Shown here one piece after another: positions 34,736 through 47,422 of a stretch of DNA of 64,000 nt. The notes under the pieces are model-generated. The model was given only the letters and a program-made list of their open reading frames with translations, was not told where the DNA came from and ran no database searches. The translations under genes and the position numbers were made by a program. How positions within the stretch are numbered: position 1 is the stretch's first letter; every line of letters starts with the position of its first letter. Origin of the DNA: Amborella trichopoda. Lineage: Eukaryota; Streptophyta; Magnoliopsida; Amborellales; Amborellaceae. The stretch is taken from the NCBI RefSeq assembly GCF_000471905.2, contig NW_006499810.1, positions 3,977,589-4,041,588 of the forward strand. The letters run 5' to 3'.

Positions 34736-36309
34736 TGTATCCCCGATGTAAATAAGGGGGAAGCTAATCGTAACCTAGGTCTGTGGGTACCAAAAGGCAT
34801 GCGGACTACGGAAGCACTGTTAAAATAAAGACTGATCTAGAGAAAATTTTTTAAGGGATTTGGAGTCCTAAAAAGTATGTGACGGTAGCACTTGACTCCC
34901 TAAGAACACTCGCCAAGTTTCATCACGATCCGACGAAGTTAAGGTAGATCACACGCAAAACCAGTTTTCAAATTCGGCCCCTAACATGCTAAAAAAGCAC
35001 CTTATAACATCCTTATCACTGGGGTCTCAAATGAACACCTGACCACTTCTGTTGGATTCATAAGGTCTAAAAACCCCTAGGTATCAAATTTCAGCTCATT
35101 CGAACGATTCTAGATCATTTTGTGGCCAACTTACCCAAAAAAAGGTAGGTTACACACTATTCTGGTGCACCTTCGGTGAACCAATTTCCATTTATGAAAA
35201 ATGTGTCTTATGATTTCAGGATCTCTTTCAAAATGCCATAACTTCTCCATCGTAAGTAGGATCGAGCTCAAATTTCAGGAGGTTCTTTGTCTTGTTGATG
35301 CGCACGTTTGATATATGACACGGCTCGAGACGGAAGAAATCCTAGAGAGAAGTTGCTCAAGAAAACTCATGAGTTGCAGATTTTTGCAAGAAGGAGATCC
35401 CTTCAATCAAATGGTCATATCACAAAGTCCTGACCTCGGATCGACTTGAAAACGGGTTCATTGTGACCGTGACGTCGATGGCTTCAATTCGAAGTAAACA
35501 TCATATGTGATGAATGATTGAAAAGGCTGTATTTTGAAGTTGCAAGAAAGGGTATTTTTTGGCCACAAAAATCCATATCCCAGCAACTTTTCTAATTCGA
35601 AAAGTGATGATCCGATCACCAAATCAAGCCATTCTTGTCATTAAATGATCATGACGGCTTCCCCGTCATTCTATGGTAGAAAGATCAAACCAAAGCTTCA
35701 AGAAATGGACAAGATCTAAGATCTAAGAATGCAAGTTTCTCATCTTTTGTCGGATTTTGTCAAGGGCGCAAAACTTCGATTAAAGGATCAAGCAATATGT
35801 CAAAACGATCGCCTCGTCGAGACATCACTTTTGTGGCACTATTTTCGTCAGAAGGACCCTAAATGAGCCACGAATCATCACCATAGCCCATGGCCACTTT
35901 TTGGGGACAATCTCGCCATTTCTAAGATTGTGGGTAGGGCAAAATGGTCATTATACCCCAAAAACGGGATTTAATTGTAAATCATGAAAATTTAATATTC
36001 AACAATTTAGGTTAGTTTTGGGCATCCACCCTTGGTTCAAGGGGATGCTATATAATCATCATAACCTTAAGTTCAAAAAGTTAATGAGACCATAAGTTCA
36101 TAAGCTCAAAAATAATGAAATTGGCTTGAGTTTCCCTTGGTTTGCAATATTTTTGTCTCTACGCCTTACCCTAAAGAGAGAAGAGAGAAACTTTTCCCCA
36201 TAAGCCATTACCCTTAGAATTTCTTACTCCCCACCAAGATTTCCTTACTTCCCACTTGGAACTTCCTACTCCCAACCTATCCCACAGTTCGGTTCAAGGG
36301 CCAAACTAG
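34736..36309 (+). mobile_element. Tat-type LTR, fossil (ends approximate)
   Basis: It is homologous in order to 4,860-6,180. It lies between a Tat pol fragment and the pyrimidine-rich leader plus coding part of another Tat element, so it is best read as the 5' LTR of the latter. A CTATATAATCATCATAACC string near 36,050 could be its TATA region. The left edge near 34,738 (TGTATCCCC) is a guess, and no target duplication was found. Confidence 0.5.
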
Positions 36310-37490
36310 GTAACCCCTCCTATCTTTCTCTCTCTTCCTCTCTATTCTCTCTCTTCCTCTCTATTCTCTCTCTTCCCGTTTCTTTTCCCTCTCTCTCCTC
36401 TCCTTCTCTCTTTCTTTATCTTATTCCTTTTTCTCTTCCCGATCCTCTCCTCCTCTCCCTCTTTATCTCTCTTCCTTTCCTCTCTCTCCTTCTCTTATCT
36501 TCTCTCCCCTCTCCTCTCTCTTTCTTTCCTTCTCTCCTATTTGTTCCCATCTCCCTTTTTTCTCTTTCCTTCTCTCTCTTCTTCTCCCCTCTCTTCTTTC
36601 CTCTCCTTCTCTCTTTCTCTTCCAACCCAGTCGAGCCGATGGCTAAGCTGTTGGTCTGCTTCTCTCTCTCCATCTCTCTTTTCTCAATCCTCTCCTTCTC
36701 TCCTTTTTTCTCTCTCTCCCTTTCCTCTATCTCTCTCTCCTCTCTTCTTTTATCCCCTCTCCTCTCTCTTTCTTTCCTTCTCTCATTCTTTCTCCCCTTC
36801 TCCCTTCTTTCTTTCTCCTTCTCTTTCTTCTCTTCCCCCTTTCTTCTCTTTCTCTCTCTCTCTTGACCCAATCAGTCCGGTAGCTACCCCGCTTCTTTCA
36901 TCTCCTTCTCTCTCTCCCAGCCCAGTCGGGCCAGTCGGTGAAGCTGCCAGCACACTTCTCTCTTCTTCTCTCTCTTTCACTTACTCTCTCTCTCCTCACG
37001 CCCACCCAAGCCGGCAGCTAAGCCGCCGGCTTGCTTCTCTTTCTCTCTTCTTCTTCTCTCACTCTCTCTCCCAACCCAGTACCCACCAGCCCACTTCTCT
37101 CTTCTTCTCTCTCTCTTTCACTCTCTCTCTCTCATGCCTAATCGGATCGGCTGCTAAGCTGGTGGCCCACCTCTCTGTCTTTCTTCTTCCTCTCTCACCC
37201 TCTCTCTCTCCCTCAATCCCTATGCTCAGTTAGGTCGGTGGACTACCCCTCTCTCTCGCTCTCTTTCACTCACCCGACCGAAGTCGCTGGCCCTTGTCTC
37301 TTTTCTCTGTCTTTCTACCTCTTCTCTTCGCTCTCTTGCTGTCTCTCTCCCTCGCTCTCTCTTCCTCTCTCCTTCTTTTTCTCTCGCATTATTTTTCTCT
37401 CTCTTCCTTACTCCCTCTCTCCCTCCCTTTGGCCTCTCTCTTTCTCTCCTTCTCGCTCTCTTTCTCTCTCTGAACCCGCTAAGCCTACTC
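36310..37490 (+). repeat. About 1.2-kb polypyrimidine (CT) tract with GC-rich spacers
   Basis: The plus strand is almost wholly C and T in runs of CTCTCTCTTTC type. They are broken by about nine short GC-rich modules of the form CCAACCCAGTCGAGCCG-(10-15)-CTTCTCTC (near 36,625, 36,865, 36,920, 37,005, 37,080, 37,140, 37,215, 37,270 and 37,470). It lies in the leader position of the Tat element. The long open frames on both strands are a consequence of the CT repeat. Confidence 0.8.
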
Positions 37491-40489
37491 AACCTATCCC
37501 AGTTGCACAATCAAGCCAGCCCACAACCACAAACAACCCTTTGTTACCCAAACCTGCTCCACCACCTTCAAGACCATCAAACACCATGGCAAACCCAGAA
37601 GTTCGTAAGCTTAGCGATGACAAAGTCAAGTATGACATGGTTGGACATTTAAGGAGACTCCCTGCTTTATTGAGCGTCTATGATGCTCTCATGTTGTTAA
37701 GTGATTACTGTATGGCCCTCATACAAGCCCTCTCCCATCCCAAAGTATACGAGATCGAAGTCGAGTGGATTGAAGTGGACCCTGTAATCCTTAACAACTA
37801 CATGGTCGTCAGCTTCTCTGACGACAACCTTTAGTTGGGAGGAAAGTTCCAATATCGACTTCTCTTCGTGACTGGCAAGTTGCATCCATCCCATCGATTG
37901 AATCATGCTTGATGGAGGTTCTATAGTAAACCTCATCCCAAGAAGAATTCTCACGAGCATAGGATTGGGACCCGATTATCTCACACCAACGAACCTCACG
38001 GTTCAGGGGTTCAATCAGTCAGGGTAGAAGCCGGCTGGCATGATCCGTCTCTGTATCAAAATCGGTGACTTGAACGATTATGGCCAGTTCCATGTGATCG
38101 AGATGGACACCTCGTATAATATCTTGCTCGGCCACCCCCCGGATGCGTGACTAAGGAGTGGTCCTGTTTACGCTTCACCAATGCTTCAAGTATAGTCGGG
38201 ATGGGAAACAGTACACGGTCTATGCAGACAAAAGGCTTTTCCCCATCGTTGAAACCCATTATGCGAACAAAAAATACTACTTTGCCAGTCCTACGCCACC
38301 CCAAGAACCAGCGACACTCGCAGAGGCTGATAATATCGACCCTATGAGAAAGGTGGAAAGGTCTTCTCATAATGATGCAAAAGATGTGGGAAGAACGCTT
38401 TTGAGCATGTTTCGAGAAGAGGAGAGGAATGGCAAGGTACTTTCTTTGACTTCTATTCAATCAAATGCCCCTTGCTCTCCTTAGGAAGTGTTGCCCAAAT
38501 TCCATGAAGAGAAGGGCTTCATCCCCCACTCCCCCAACTCCGGAGCCACACCTTGTGTCGATCTAGTCGAAACCTACTACAGAGCATGGAGAAGTCATGG
38601 GAGTTGACACCCTGGTACCGAGGGTCACTTATATGTCGGACCATTAAAAGGTCCTACACATCCCCATCCCCCTCCTGAAGGCAGACACATCATGCCAGAT
38701 TATTGAGTCTAACCAAGCCGATCACAAGGTCTTGTTCTTCCTAACCTCTTTATAAGGGGAGGATAGCACTTACCTCACCCAACGGTCAGCTTATGTGTGT
38801 AATTCCCAATAGATCTTACACATTACAGACCCTTTGACGAAGGAGAAGCCGACCCAAGGTTTCAATAGCACCCCTCTTCCTTTGCTTGATCACTTGGATC
38901 AGACCACTATTGTTGACCTAAAGAAGCAAGCTCATGAACTTCTTGGTCAATTAGAGGTCATCAAAAAGGGAAGGCTAAGGTAGAAGATACTCCCTTGAGA
39001 TTTATGACTTCGAAGTCATTGTTGGGGTTCGTTTCGAAGACCAGAAGTCTCGACGGGCTTGGAGCAATGAAAATTCCACCTTACAAGGATGCCAAGGTAC
39101 TTCCAAAATGGGGTCTCTATAGTCACCAAGACCATCAAATCATGAGGAAGATGGATTATGAGCCCACAACCAATGAAGGGCAGAAAAATAATAATGGAAT
39201 GATTGCTCTTCAAGCGGCTATTGTTCGGCATGACGCAAGATAAGGGACTGGTTATGCCAAGGTCCACCACCAGCCTCCCCAACAATATGTAATCTTTCAT
39301 GCAGTCAGCATGACGTCTCTCTCGACCTATTACTCTCGCCCTATGAACCTCCTCCTCCACCTTATGAACCCCCCCTCTCTCAAACCAAGCATGTCAAGCT
39401 ACCCAGGCCCCTTAAGACTCTTCCCCTTCACCTTCTAAATTTCTTCCCTCTTGGCCAAATTCTTGTCAATTTGTCCAAGCTTGTCAAAATTCACCCCTCC
39501 TGCTTTCTATCCCCACTCTCCTTGAAACCGACCCTTCCCAAATTGTGTGGGAAACTGAGGTGGCTTTTATGCTTCGTGTCATTGAAACCCCAGTTGAGGT
39601 AGAGATGGCAAGGGAATTGATGACTCCTAACCATAAAGTAGAGGCATTCAAAGTGGAAAAAGAAGCATCTGGCTTTCTGACTACCGATGAAGAGGAGGTT
39701 GAGGAAGCCCCCGACGTATTGGAAGATGGCAGACATGCCACAGCCGATGATCTAGAAGAGATAAATCTTGGTGATGAAACTGACCCAAGACAGACCTTCA
39801 TTTCAGCCATCGTGTCACCAAAATAAAAAGAGGAGTATGACATCTTCCTGTGAGAAAATCGAGACGTCTTCGCTTGGCATTATCATGAGATGTCTGGTCT
39901 TGACCCTCAATTCACAATCCATCAGCTTGGTATTGACTCATCCTGCAAACCCATGAAGCAGAAATTGAGGAGGTTTCGATCTGACCTTGAAATTCAGATT
40001 GATGTTGAGGTAAGCATGCTCAAGGGAGAAGGTTTCATCCGAGAGGTCAAATACCCGAAGTGGTTGGCCAATGTCGTACCAGTTAAGAAGAAGAATGGGC
40101 AAATCAGGGTTTGCATCGACTTTCGCGACTTGAATGTTGCATGTCGAAAAGATGACTTTCCACTTCCTTTCACTGAGATACTCATTGATTCCATAGCTCA
40201 TTGTCAAGCTTTCTCCTTCATTCGAGATACAATCAAATAAGGATGACACTTGAAGATGAAGAGGCTACTGCTTTCTTGATCCCAAAGGGGATTTTTTATT
40301 ACACGATGGTGCCATTCGGGTTAAAGAACGTGAGTGCCACATACCAGCGAGTCATGACTACTGTCTTTGATGACAAGTTGCATAAGGAGGTAGAATGTTA
40401 TGTTTACGATCTGGTGGTGAAATCTAGAAAGACGGGTACCCATATTCAAGATCTTAAATGGGTATTTGAGTGGATCCGACTTCACCAGC
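37491..40489 (+). mobile_element. Tat-lineage Ty3/gypsy element, internal region, fossil; interrupted by element A
   Basis: In order: a gag/linker region with the clade's 'KVKYDMVGHLRRLPALLSVY' wording (near 37,620), an aspartic protease-like region ('LTVQGFNQSG' and 'MDTSYNILLGHP' near 38,000-38,140), an acidic linker with 'DPRQTFISAIVSP' (39,780), and the reverse transcriptase from 39,890 ('WLANVVPVKKKNGQ', 'CIDFRDLNVACRKDDFPLPF', 'MVPFGLKNVSATYQR', 'ECYVYDLVVKS' at the catalytic position). The rest of pol should lie beyond the window, after element A, which entered at 40,490. It carries many breaks. Confidence 0.85.
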
Positions 40490-40559
40490 TGTAAGGACCC
40501 AGAATTTTACGGCATTTGGTGGTGCGTCGGTGAGTCGTCGGCACAGGTGATCTGGCGCG

Positions 40560-40925
40560 CAGATGCTACAGAGTGCGCGACGCTGCAGAGTGCACAGTGC
40601 TGCCGCTGTGCGCGATGCTGCCAAGTACCACCGTGTGCACTGTCGTTATGCGTGAGGCTGCCGTGTGCATTGCTACCTTGTGCAACGCCGTCGTGTGCAT
40701 TGCCATCGTGCACGATGCCACCATGTTCATTGCCGCCGTGCGTGACGCTGCTGTGTGCATTGCTGCCATGCGCGACGACACCATGTGTGTTTCCACCATG
40801 CACGATGCCACCGTGTGCGTTGCCGCCGTGCGCGACGCCGCCGTGTGCATTGCTACCATGCGCAATGCCGCTGTGTGTGTTGCCTTCATGCACGATGCTT
40901 CTGTGTGCGCTGCTTCCATGCGCGC
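40560..40925 (+). repeat. 30-bp GC-rich minisatellite in the A 5' LTR (about 12 copies)
   Basis: The unit is of the form CCGTGTGCATTGCCGCCGTG followed by CGCGACGCCG, with exact 30-bp spacing (for example TGTGCAT at 40,694 and TGTTCAT at 40,724). Since 30 is a multiple of 3, five or more frames on both strands stay open for over 100 codons. They are not genes. Confidence 0.9.
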
Positions 40926-41559
40926 GGTAGTCCAGGGGAACGTTTTCTCTCTCTCTCATGATTTCTTGCATGTTTCTTGGGCACCATGTGGCACTTGCAT
41001 GTCCCATGGGTGCCAAGTGTCAGCTGCATGCTGCTGCCCCCTTCTTTTACTTATTTAAATGCCACCTTCTCATCCCTCTATGAAATTTTGCTCTCTCTCT
41101 CACCCACGTCCTCCCTCTCTGCAACTTAGAGCTTTGAGCTTGAACCTATTGGACCTTAGCCTTTGAAGAGAAACATGTGTGAAGCACCTGGGAGATTCAG
41201 TTCGTGTTGTAAGTGGATCTAGTTCCATGTTCCATGTTTTTGTTTAATTAGCTTATCAAAGTGTGAAATTTAAAACATGAATAAGGATGTAATTGTGAAT
41301 AAGGATGTGATTGTGAATATGGATGTGATTGTGAAAGTGGATGTGATTGTGAATATGAAATCTTGTTGTATGTGGTCTATTTTTCCAAAACTATGACTCC
41401 TTTTTATGTAATTCTTTGAGCATTGAAAATGCCAGTGTTGATTGTAAAATTTTGTATAAAAGTGACCCTTTGAATATATTTTAATATGGAAAATACCTCA
41501 TTTGAATACCTCTTTTGGTTTGAAAATTATCAGTCATTTTCTGAAGTACACCATAAGTG

Positions 41560-42530
41560 TGAAATGAATTTCCAGGAACCCTATGTGTTTTTTTGTAGCA
41601 TTGTTCACTAACCAAAATATGTCATAATGAAATCAAAATACTTCTAAAAAAAATATCTATGAATATATTTTGAAATTTTTTTTGGAAGCATGATCAAATT
41701 CTTTGTGATTCGAAAGTTATGTTTGTTTCTCTATAAGGATGCCATACTAGATTTTCTGCTGAAATTTCCAGAACTATTGCTTGTGTTGTGTGGCATTGTT
41801 CACTGACCAAAATATGTCAGAATGAACACAAAACAATTCTAAAAGAAATATGTATGAATCTATTTTGAAAATGGTTTTAGAAGTATGATCAAATTCTCTT
41901 TGATTCGAAAGTTATGTATGTTTTTCCATAAGGATGTCACGCTGAATTTTCTGCTGAATTTTCAAAAACTATTGCGTGTTATGTGTGGTATTGTTTACTG
42001 ACCAAAATATGACATAATGAGCTTAAACAACTTATAAATGAAATATGTATGAATATATTTGGAAAATGGTTTTGGAAGCATAAAAATATTCTCTGTGATT
42101 CGAAAGTTATGTCCATTTCTCTTTAAGGATGCCAGACTGGATTTTCTGTTGAATTTTCCAGAAGTATTGAGTATCTTGTGTGGCATTGTTCACTAACAAA
42201 AATATATCATAATGATCTCAAATCACTTTTAAATGAAATATTTATGAATTTATTTTGAAAATGGGTTTGGAAGAATGATCAAATTCTCTGTGATTCGAAA
42301 GTTATGTCTGTGTTTCTATAAGGATGCTACACTGGATTTTCTGGTGAATTTTTCAGAACTATTGCATGTTTTGTGTGGCATTGTTCATTGACCAAATTAT
42401 GTCAGAATGATCTCAAACCACTTCTAAATGAAATATGTATGAATCTATTTAGAAAATATCTTTGGAAGAATGATGAGATTCCTAGTGGTTTGAAAGTTAT
42501 GTTCTATTTTCTATTAAGATATCATCCTAT
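41560..42530 (+). repeat. 195-bp tandem repeat in the A 5' LTR (five copies)
   Basis: The marker GCATTGTTCACTGACCAAAA or its variant falls at 41,598, 41,793, 41,988, 42,183 and 42,378, that is, exactly every 195 bp. Each unit also carries GAAATATGTATGAATCTATT, TGATTCGAAAGTTATGT and ATAAGGATGCCA. Copies differ by about 10-20%, yet the length is unchanged. Confidence 0.9.
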
Positions 42531-44249
42531 ATTTTCTATTGTGAAAGGCCAGAAGTTTCACTCAAGATCACCAACAGTTTGGCTAGCTTTAGGCCAGTAT
42601 TTAAGGTCCATTCCCTTCTCAAAAGTCAAGTTCTTAATGAGCCTATATTGTTATAAAAGTGGTTCTAAGTCCAAATTATTTTTGAATCCTATGATACGCC
42701 TCAAAAGGTAGACCCTGTTCACTATGGCAAAACCAGAAAAATGGTATGATGATATCTTTTGAGTTAATGAGCCTGGTGGCCAGTTCATATGCATGATACA
42801 ACATGATAATGTCTTTCAAACTAATAAGCATGATAATATGATTTTATGCATGGCACCCTAATATTTTATGTGAGCATGGAGATGTGTTGCTAATGAGAAA
42901 TGTACGCTTGATAAAATGACATGCTCTGTTGTGATATGTGTAAATAATTATAATACATGTTCTATAATGATGTGTGTGCACGATTAGGGGACAAGCTAAG
43001 CTCTATGTGATAAGACCTGCGTGGTCAGCTATGTGATAAGTGCTATGTGATAAATACTATGTGATAATGTTATGTGATATGACCTAAGTGGTTAGACATT
43101 GTGCCAGCAGTCGAGATATTTCCCCCGACTCCCTATGATATGATAGGATATGTGGGCACTATGCATTGGGTCATTCTTTGGTGGTGTAACGCTCTCTCGC
43201 CATAAGGGCATAAGGAGAGAGTCGTGTCTTGCAAGGCCACCATCTATCAAAAGCCCCAAAGCGCGCTGGGGACTATGTGCGTGTGTATGCATGTGTGAAG
43301 GCATTACGAAATGGGTCAACCATTTGTCATTGTTTTCCCTCCTGAGTGATGGTAGATGTCCTAAGCAATGGGATTGGCTTGGCCTGATGGATAGGGCTTC
43401 TACTTCAAGAGTAAGGGAAACTAAGGAGTGAGTTAATTGTAGATTGTTGTTACTTGCCTAAATACGTCAATTCTGTTAAAACTTATACGGTTAAATGACT
43501 AAATTGACCTCTGCTCTATATCATATATGATTTATCTGAATTGTCATTGCTTTATTATGATTTATGCACTACACACGGGTAGGGACGATTTTGGAACATG
43601 ACTCATGTTTTATAAGAATTGCATAACACTTTGATTGTTATAAGAGAATGTTCATAGGCAGGATGGGATGGCAACTTGATCTATTTGCTGGGCTTTACAA
43701 CTCACCCTTCTATCTTCATCAATGTAGAGCGATAGCCATGGGTGGAGGACGGGCGGTATGGTGATAGCGGCTAGCAGTTGGAGCCTTTTTGTGGAAGACT
43801 TTTTATTTTCAATTGTATGTTTTGGTTAGTAGTGGCCATATAGTTCTTATTTATTTTGAAGTCATGTAAATGTATTTGGGCCTTTGAAGCCTTTGACCTA
43901 TCTGTAATACTTTTGATCTATTTTGTACATATATATGCAGTATGGAGCTTGGTTGTCCAATTTTAGTTTGTGTTTATGTGATTGGAGTTTTATTTTTCTT
44001 TCATGGTTTGCTTTGATTCATTTTTCTCAAAGCGTTGAGAGTACTCCCACCTAAGTGGCATTCGCTACCTTTGGTAGCAGTCCAACACCCTATTGGCCTC
44101 CAATTAGTACAATAGGGGGGGGGGGGGGTCATGACAGTTTATGGTATCGAAACTGCCAGGATAGGATTTTTGGCCTAGAGAGTCTTAAAAGTATCCTTAT
44201 GGTGGTTTTTGGATAGGCTAATAACTGGGTGTTCCTGTTTTAGGCCAAC

Positions 44250-45230
44250 ATGATGAGGACTCGTGGCAATAACTCGAGCTCGAGTAATGGGAACACAGAG
44301 GCCTTCGAGGAATTCTTCAAGACGCTTGGAGCCATGACTCAAATGACGAAGGACTATATGCTGGGCCTGGGTGCTTCTCCCCCTGACCAAAAAGATAGTG
44401 GATTGATTGAGAGGTTCAAGAGACTTGCACCCCCAACATTCTCGAGACATGGAGGATTAGAAAAGGCTGAAAGATGGAGGAGGCAAGTAGAGAAAATTTG
44501 TAAAGTCTTGCAGTGCTCGGATGAGCAGAAAGTCAGATTAGGAACCTTTATGCTGGAAGGGGACGCTGAGCATTGGTGGAGCTCGGTGAAGCAGTCCTAC
44601 GTAGAGACAGAGACTGCGACCACCTGAGAGAAATTCCTAGTGGCATTTAATGAGAAATATTTTCCTTATTCTTTCCAAGAAATGAAGAAAGGTGACTTTA
44701 TTGAGCTACAACAAGGGAGACTATCGATAGAATAGTATGCAGCTAAATTTGTAGAGATCTCTTGGTATGCGCCCCATTTCATCAAAACGGAGGCGCATAA
44801 GGCGAGTAAATTTGAAAGAGACCTCAAGCCAAATATTTGAGGGAGAGTAATGACAGCTAATATTAAGACATTCTCCCCATTGGTGGACCTAGCATTGAAG
44901 ATTGAGAAAGATTGTGAGGAGTTCCGATTGAGGAAGGAAGGGAGAGTAAGGTCCGCACCGTCTGGAAATTTTGGGAAGAAGACTCGGCCGCCTCCTATGG
45001 GAAATTTTAAAGGACGAGCTCACCAGGGCAACATTAAGGCCCAAAAGAATTTCCCAGGCGATGTGAGAGAGAACCAATGCCCGGCATGCTCATATTGTGG
45101 GCTGAGCAACCACTCGGCAACTGAGTGCTATAAGAGGAAGATAAATTGCCTTAATTGTGGCAAGCCTGACCACTGGATCAAGGACTGCCCTATGATAAAG
45201 CCGGTGAACCGACCGAAGACTCAGGGTTAG
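44250..45230 (+). mobile_element. Element A gag region, fossil
   Basis: The matrix/capsid-like part has the Ty3/gypsy gag wording 'RLAPPTFSRHGGLEKAERWR' and 'EQKVRLGTFMLEGDAEHWW', typical of the plant chromovirus lineage. A basic linker follows, then a CCHC-type zinc-knuckle region (CxYCGLxxHxxxxC and CLNCGKPDHWIKDC, about 45,080-45,190). Closely related to the gag of element B. Not intact. Confidence 0.85.
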
Positions 45231-45289
45231 GTGTTTACACTTATGGAGCAGGAGGCGAAAGCTTTCACTTCAGTGATTCGAGGTACGCT

Positions 45290-46622
45290 CTTTGTTTGTG
45301 GTAGAGAAGCTAGAATTTTGATTGACCCTGTTCCTCTCATTCATTTGTTGCACCTCATTTTGCACGCCATATAAATGTTGAACCTTCACTTCTTGACTAC
45401 ACATTAGTAGTGGGCACACCTGTGGGGGATTCTATGGAAACATACATGGTATAAAAATAGTGTGTGGCTTTGCTTGACGGGTGTGACCTGCCCATAGACT
45501 TTATACTTTTAAATATCCAGGACTTTGATGTTACTTTGGGCATAAACTGGTTGTCTACACACCATGCCACTATTGACTGTTATAATAAAACTGTGACCTT
45601 TAAACGCCCTAACCAACCTGAGCTGCACTTTGCTGGTATCAAGGATACTCCCCCTCCACATTTTATTTCATCCCTTCAGACTTACCATCTTTTGGCTAAA
45701 GGAGGTGTCTGATACTTAGCCTATGTAGTAGGAAATCAGGACGTCTAGTCCAAGTTATAAGAGATGCTAGTGGTAAGAGAATACGCATAAGTTTTTCCTG
45801 AAGAGTTGTCCTCTTTGCCTCCAGTAAGGGAGATAGAGTTTGAGATAGATGTAGGCCCTAGTACTGCTCCCATCTCTAAAGCCCCGTATTGGATGGCCCC
45901 AGAAGAATTGAAGCAGCTGAAAGAGCAATTGCAGGAGTTGTTAAAGAAGGGGTTCATCCGACCCAGTGTATCGCCTTGGAGTGTGCCGGTTCTCTTTGTG
46001 GAGAAGAAGGATGGGTCCATGAGGCTTTGCAAAGACTATAGGCACTTGAATCAAGTAACAGTGAAGAATAAGTACCCCCTGCTTAGGATTGGTGACCTCT
46101 TTGACCAGCTTCAAGAGGCCTAAGTGTTCTCCAAGATTGATCTACGAATGGGTTATCATCAACTAAGGGTCAGGGAGGGAGATGTCCCGAATACCGCTTT
46201 CAAAACTCGATATGGCCACTATGAGTTTCTAATAATGCCATTTGGATTGACTAATGCCCCACCTGTTTTCATGGACATGATGAATAGAATTTGCAGACCC
46301 TTTCTAGATGATTTTGTTCTGGTCTTTATTGATGATATTTTGGTGTATTCGAAGAGCCTAGAGAAACATGAGCAGCACTTGAGAGTAGTTCTTCAGGCTT
46401 TAAGGTAGGAGAAGTTGTATGCCAAGTTGAGCAAGAGTGAGTTCTGGCTTCCTAGTGTGGCCTTCCTTGGACAAGTTATTTCTAAGGATGGGGTCACGAT
46501 TGACTCTTCTAAGATTGAAGTCATGCTCAAGTAGGGAAGACTGACAAATGTGACGGAGGTCCATAGTTTTCTGGGGTTATCAGGATATTACAGGTGCTTT
46601 GTTGAAGGATTCTTGAAGATAG
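45290..46622 (+). mobile_element. Element A protease and reverse transcriptase region, fossil
   Basis: A protease-like stretch ('DFDVTLGINWLSTHHATIDC', near 45,520-45,590) precedes the reverse transcriptase. The RT shows '[20 protein letters not shown]', '[19 protein letters not shown]', '[15 protein letters not shown]', '[17 protein letters not shown]' and the catalytic 'FIDDILVYS', followed by the start of the connection region. The order protease, RT, then RNase H and integrase is that of Ty3/gypsy. Not intact. It is followed by the mosaic insert. Confidence 0.85.
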
Positions 46623-47422
46623 CTGTAACAATCCTAAAATTTCAAAAAAAAAAAAAAAGGAGAAAAGATGCTTTTAAATAGGTGATGGTCTGTTTGAGTA
46701 TGATGGTCCTTGGGGACCATCACTATTTTCAAAAGTTTTTGCCTTTGCCTTTGCGTTTGCTTTTGCTTTTGCTGCCTGCTGCTCGCCACATCCTTTAGCG
46801 GACGTGGTTTTCGTATGTTAAAAGCAAACGCTTAACGCGACACCTCAGGTATGAGGTAGGGCGTAATAAAATATTATAATAATACGTTATAAGAATTTAA
46901 ATAGGGGAGGTGAGCACTCCCACTCTAGAAAATTTTAAGATCTCTCTCTCTCTCTGGTCGAAACACCGTGAACTTCTCTCTCGAACCGAATTTTTTTATC
47001 GGAAGCTCCCTCTCAAATAATTGTGGGTAAGTGACATCGTCTTTCTGAAAAATAGTCTATTTTTAATAAATATTGATATTTCCACGGGCATCGCTGTCTG
47101 TGGAAGAGGTCAAACGCCAGATGTGAAGAGAGAGAAAGAAGAGCAACACCACGTGCGCAAGGCATCGCCACGAGTGAAAATTTGAGCATTGCCGCGAGTG
47201 TCATGCCATTTGGAGCATCGCCGCACGTGTAGGTGGCCATTGCCGCTTGTGAAGGCAGCAAATGAGCAACGATGTGCATGAGCTGAGAGTAGCGTTGTAG
47301 GAGAAGAGGGAAGATGTGACCGCTGCCAGCGTCGTAATTGTCAATGTCATACGTGTCAGCACCACTCCCATCAAAGCCATACACATTAGCTACAGTGACT
47401 TTCACCTATCCTGGGTACTTAA
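46623..47422 (+). mobile_element. Mosaic LTR-like insert (D) in element A
   Basis: It starts TGTAACAATCCTAAAATTTC, the LTR-like opening of a relative. For 461 bp it resembles neither A nor B closely and includes a hairpin (GATGGTCC-TTG-GGACCATC) near 46,702. Then 47,084-47,422 is almost identical to 47,905-48,243 in B's 5' LTR (two differences seen in 339 bp). It stops at a TACTTAA that is the TATA-like region in B's LTR. It is non-coding. Confidence 0.7.

Larger units (their letters stand above)
40490..44136 (+). repeat. 5' LTR of element A
   Basis: About 3.65 kb, starting TGTAAGGACC and ending TCATGACA after a G14 run. Landmarks in order: GC-rich 30-bp minisatellite (40,560-40,925), a TATTTAAAT TATA-like box at about 41,050, CT-rich leader start, five 195-bp tandem repeats (41,560-42,530), and the family's conserved 3' part (43,330-43,440). 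Just inside the internal region, TGGTATCGAAACTGCC is a weakened form of the initiator-tRNA primer-binding site kept in element B. Confidence 0.8.

Noticed and set aside
36416-37510. Long Ser/Leu/Phe-rich (plus) and Arg/Glu-rich (minus) open frames
   Set aside because: They follow from the CT repeat. Composition alone explains their length.
40507-41058. Several overlapping open frames of 100-169 codons on both strands (Ala/His/Met- and Cys/Pro-rich)
   Set aside because: They are products of the 30-bp minisatellite in the LTR. Every phase stays open, and none has a family motif.
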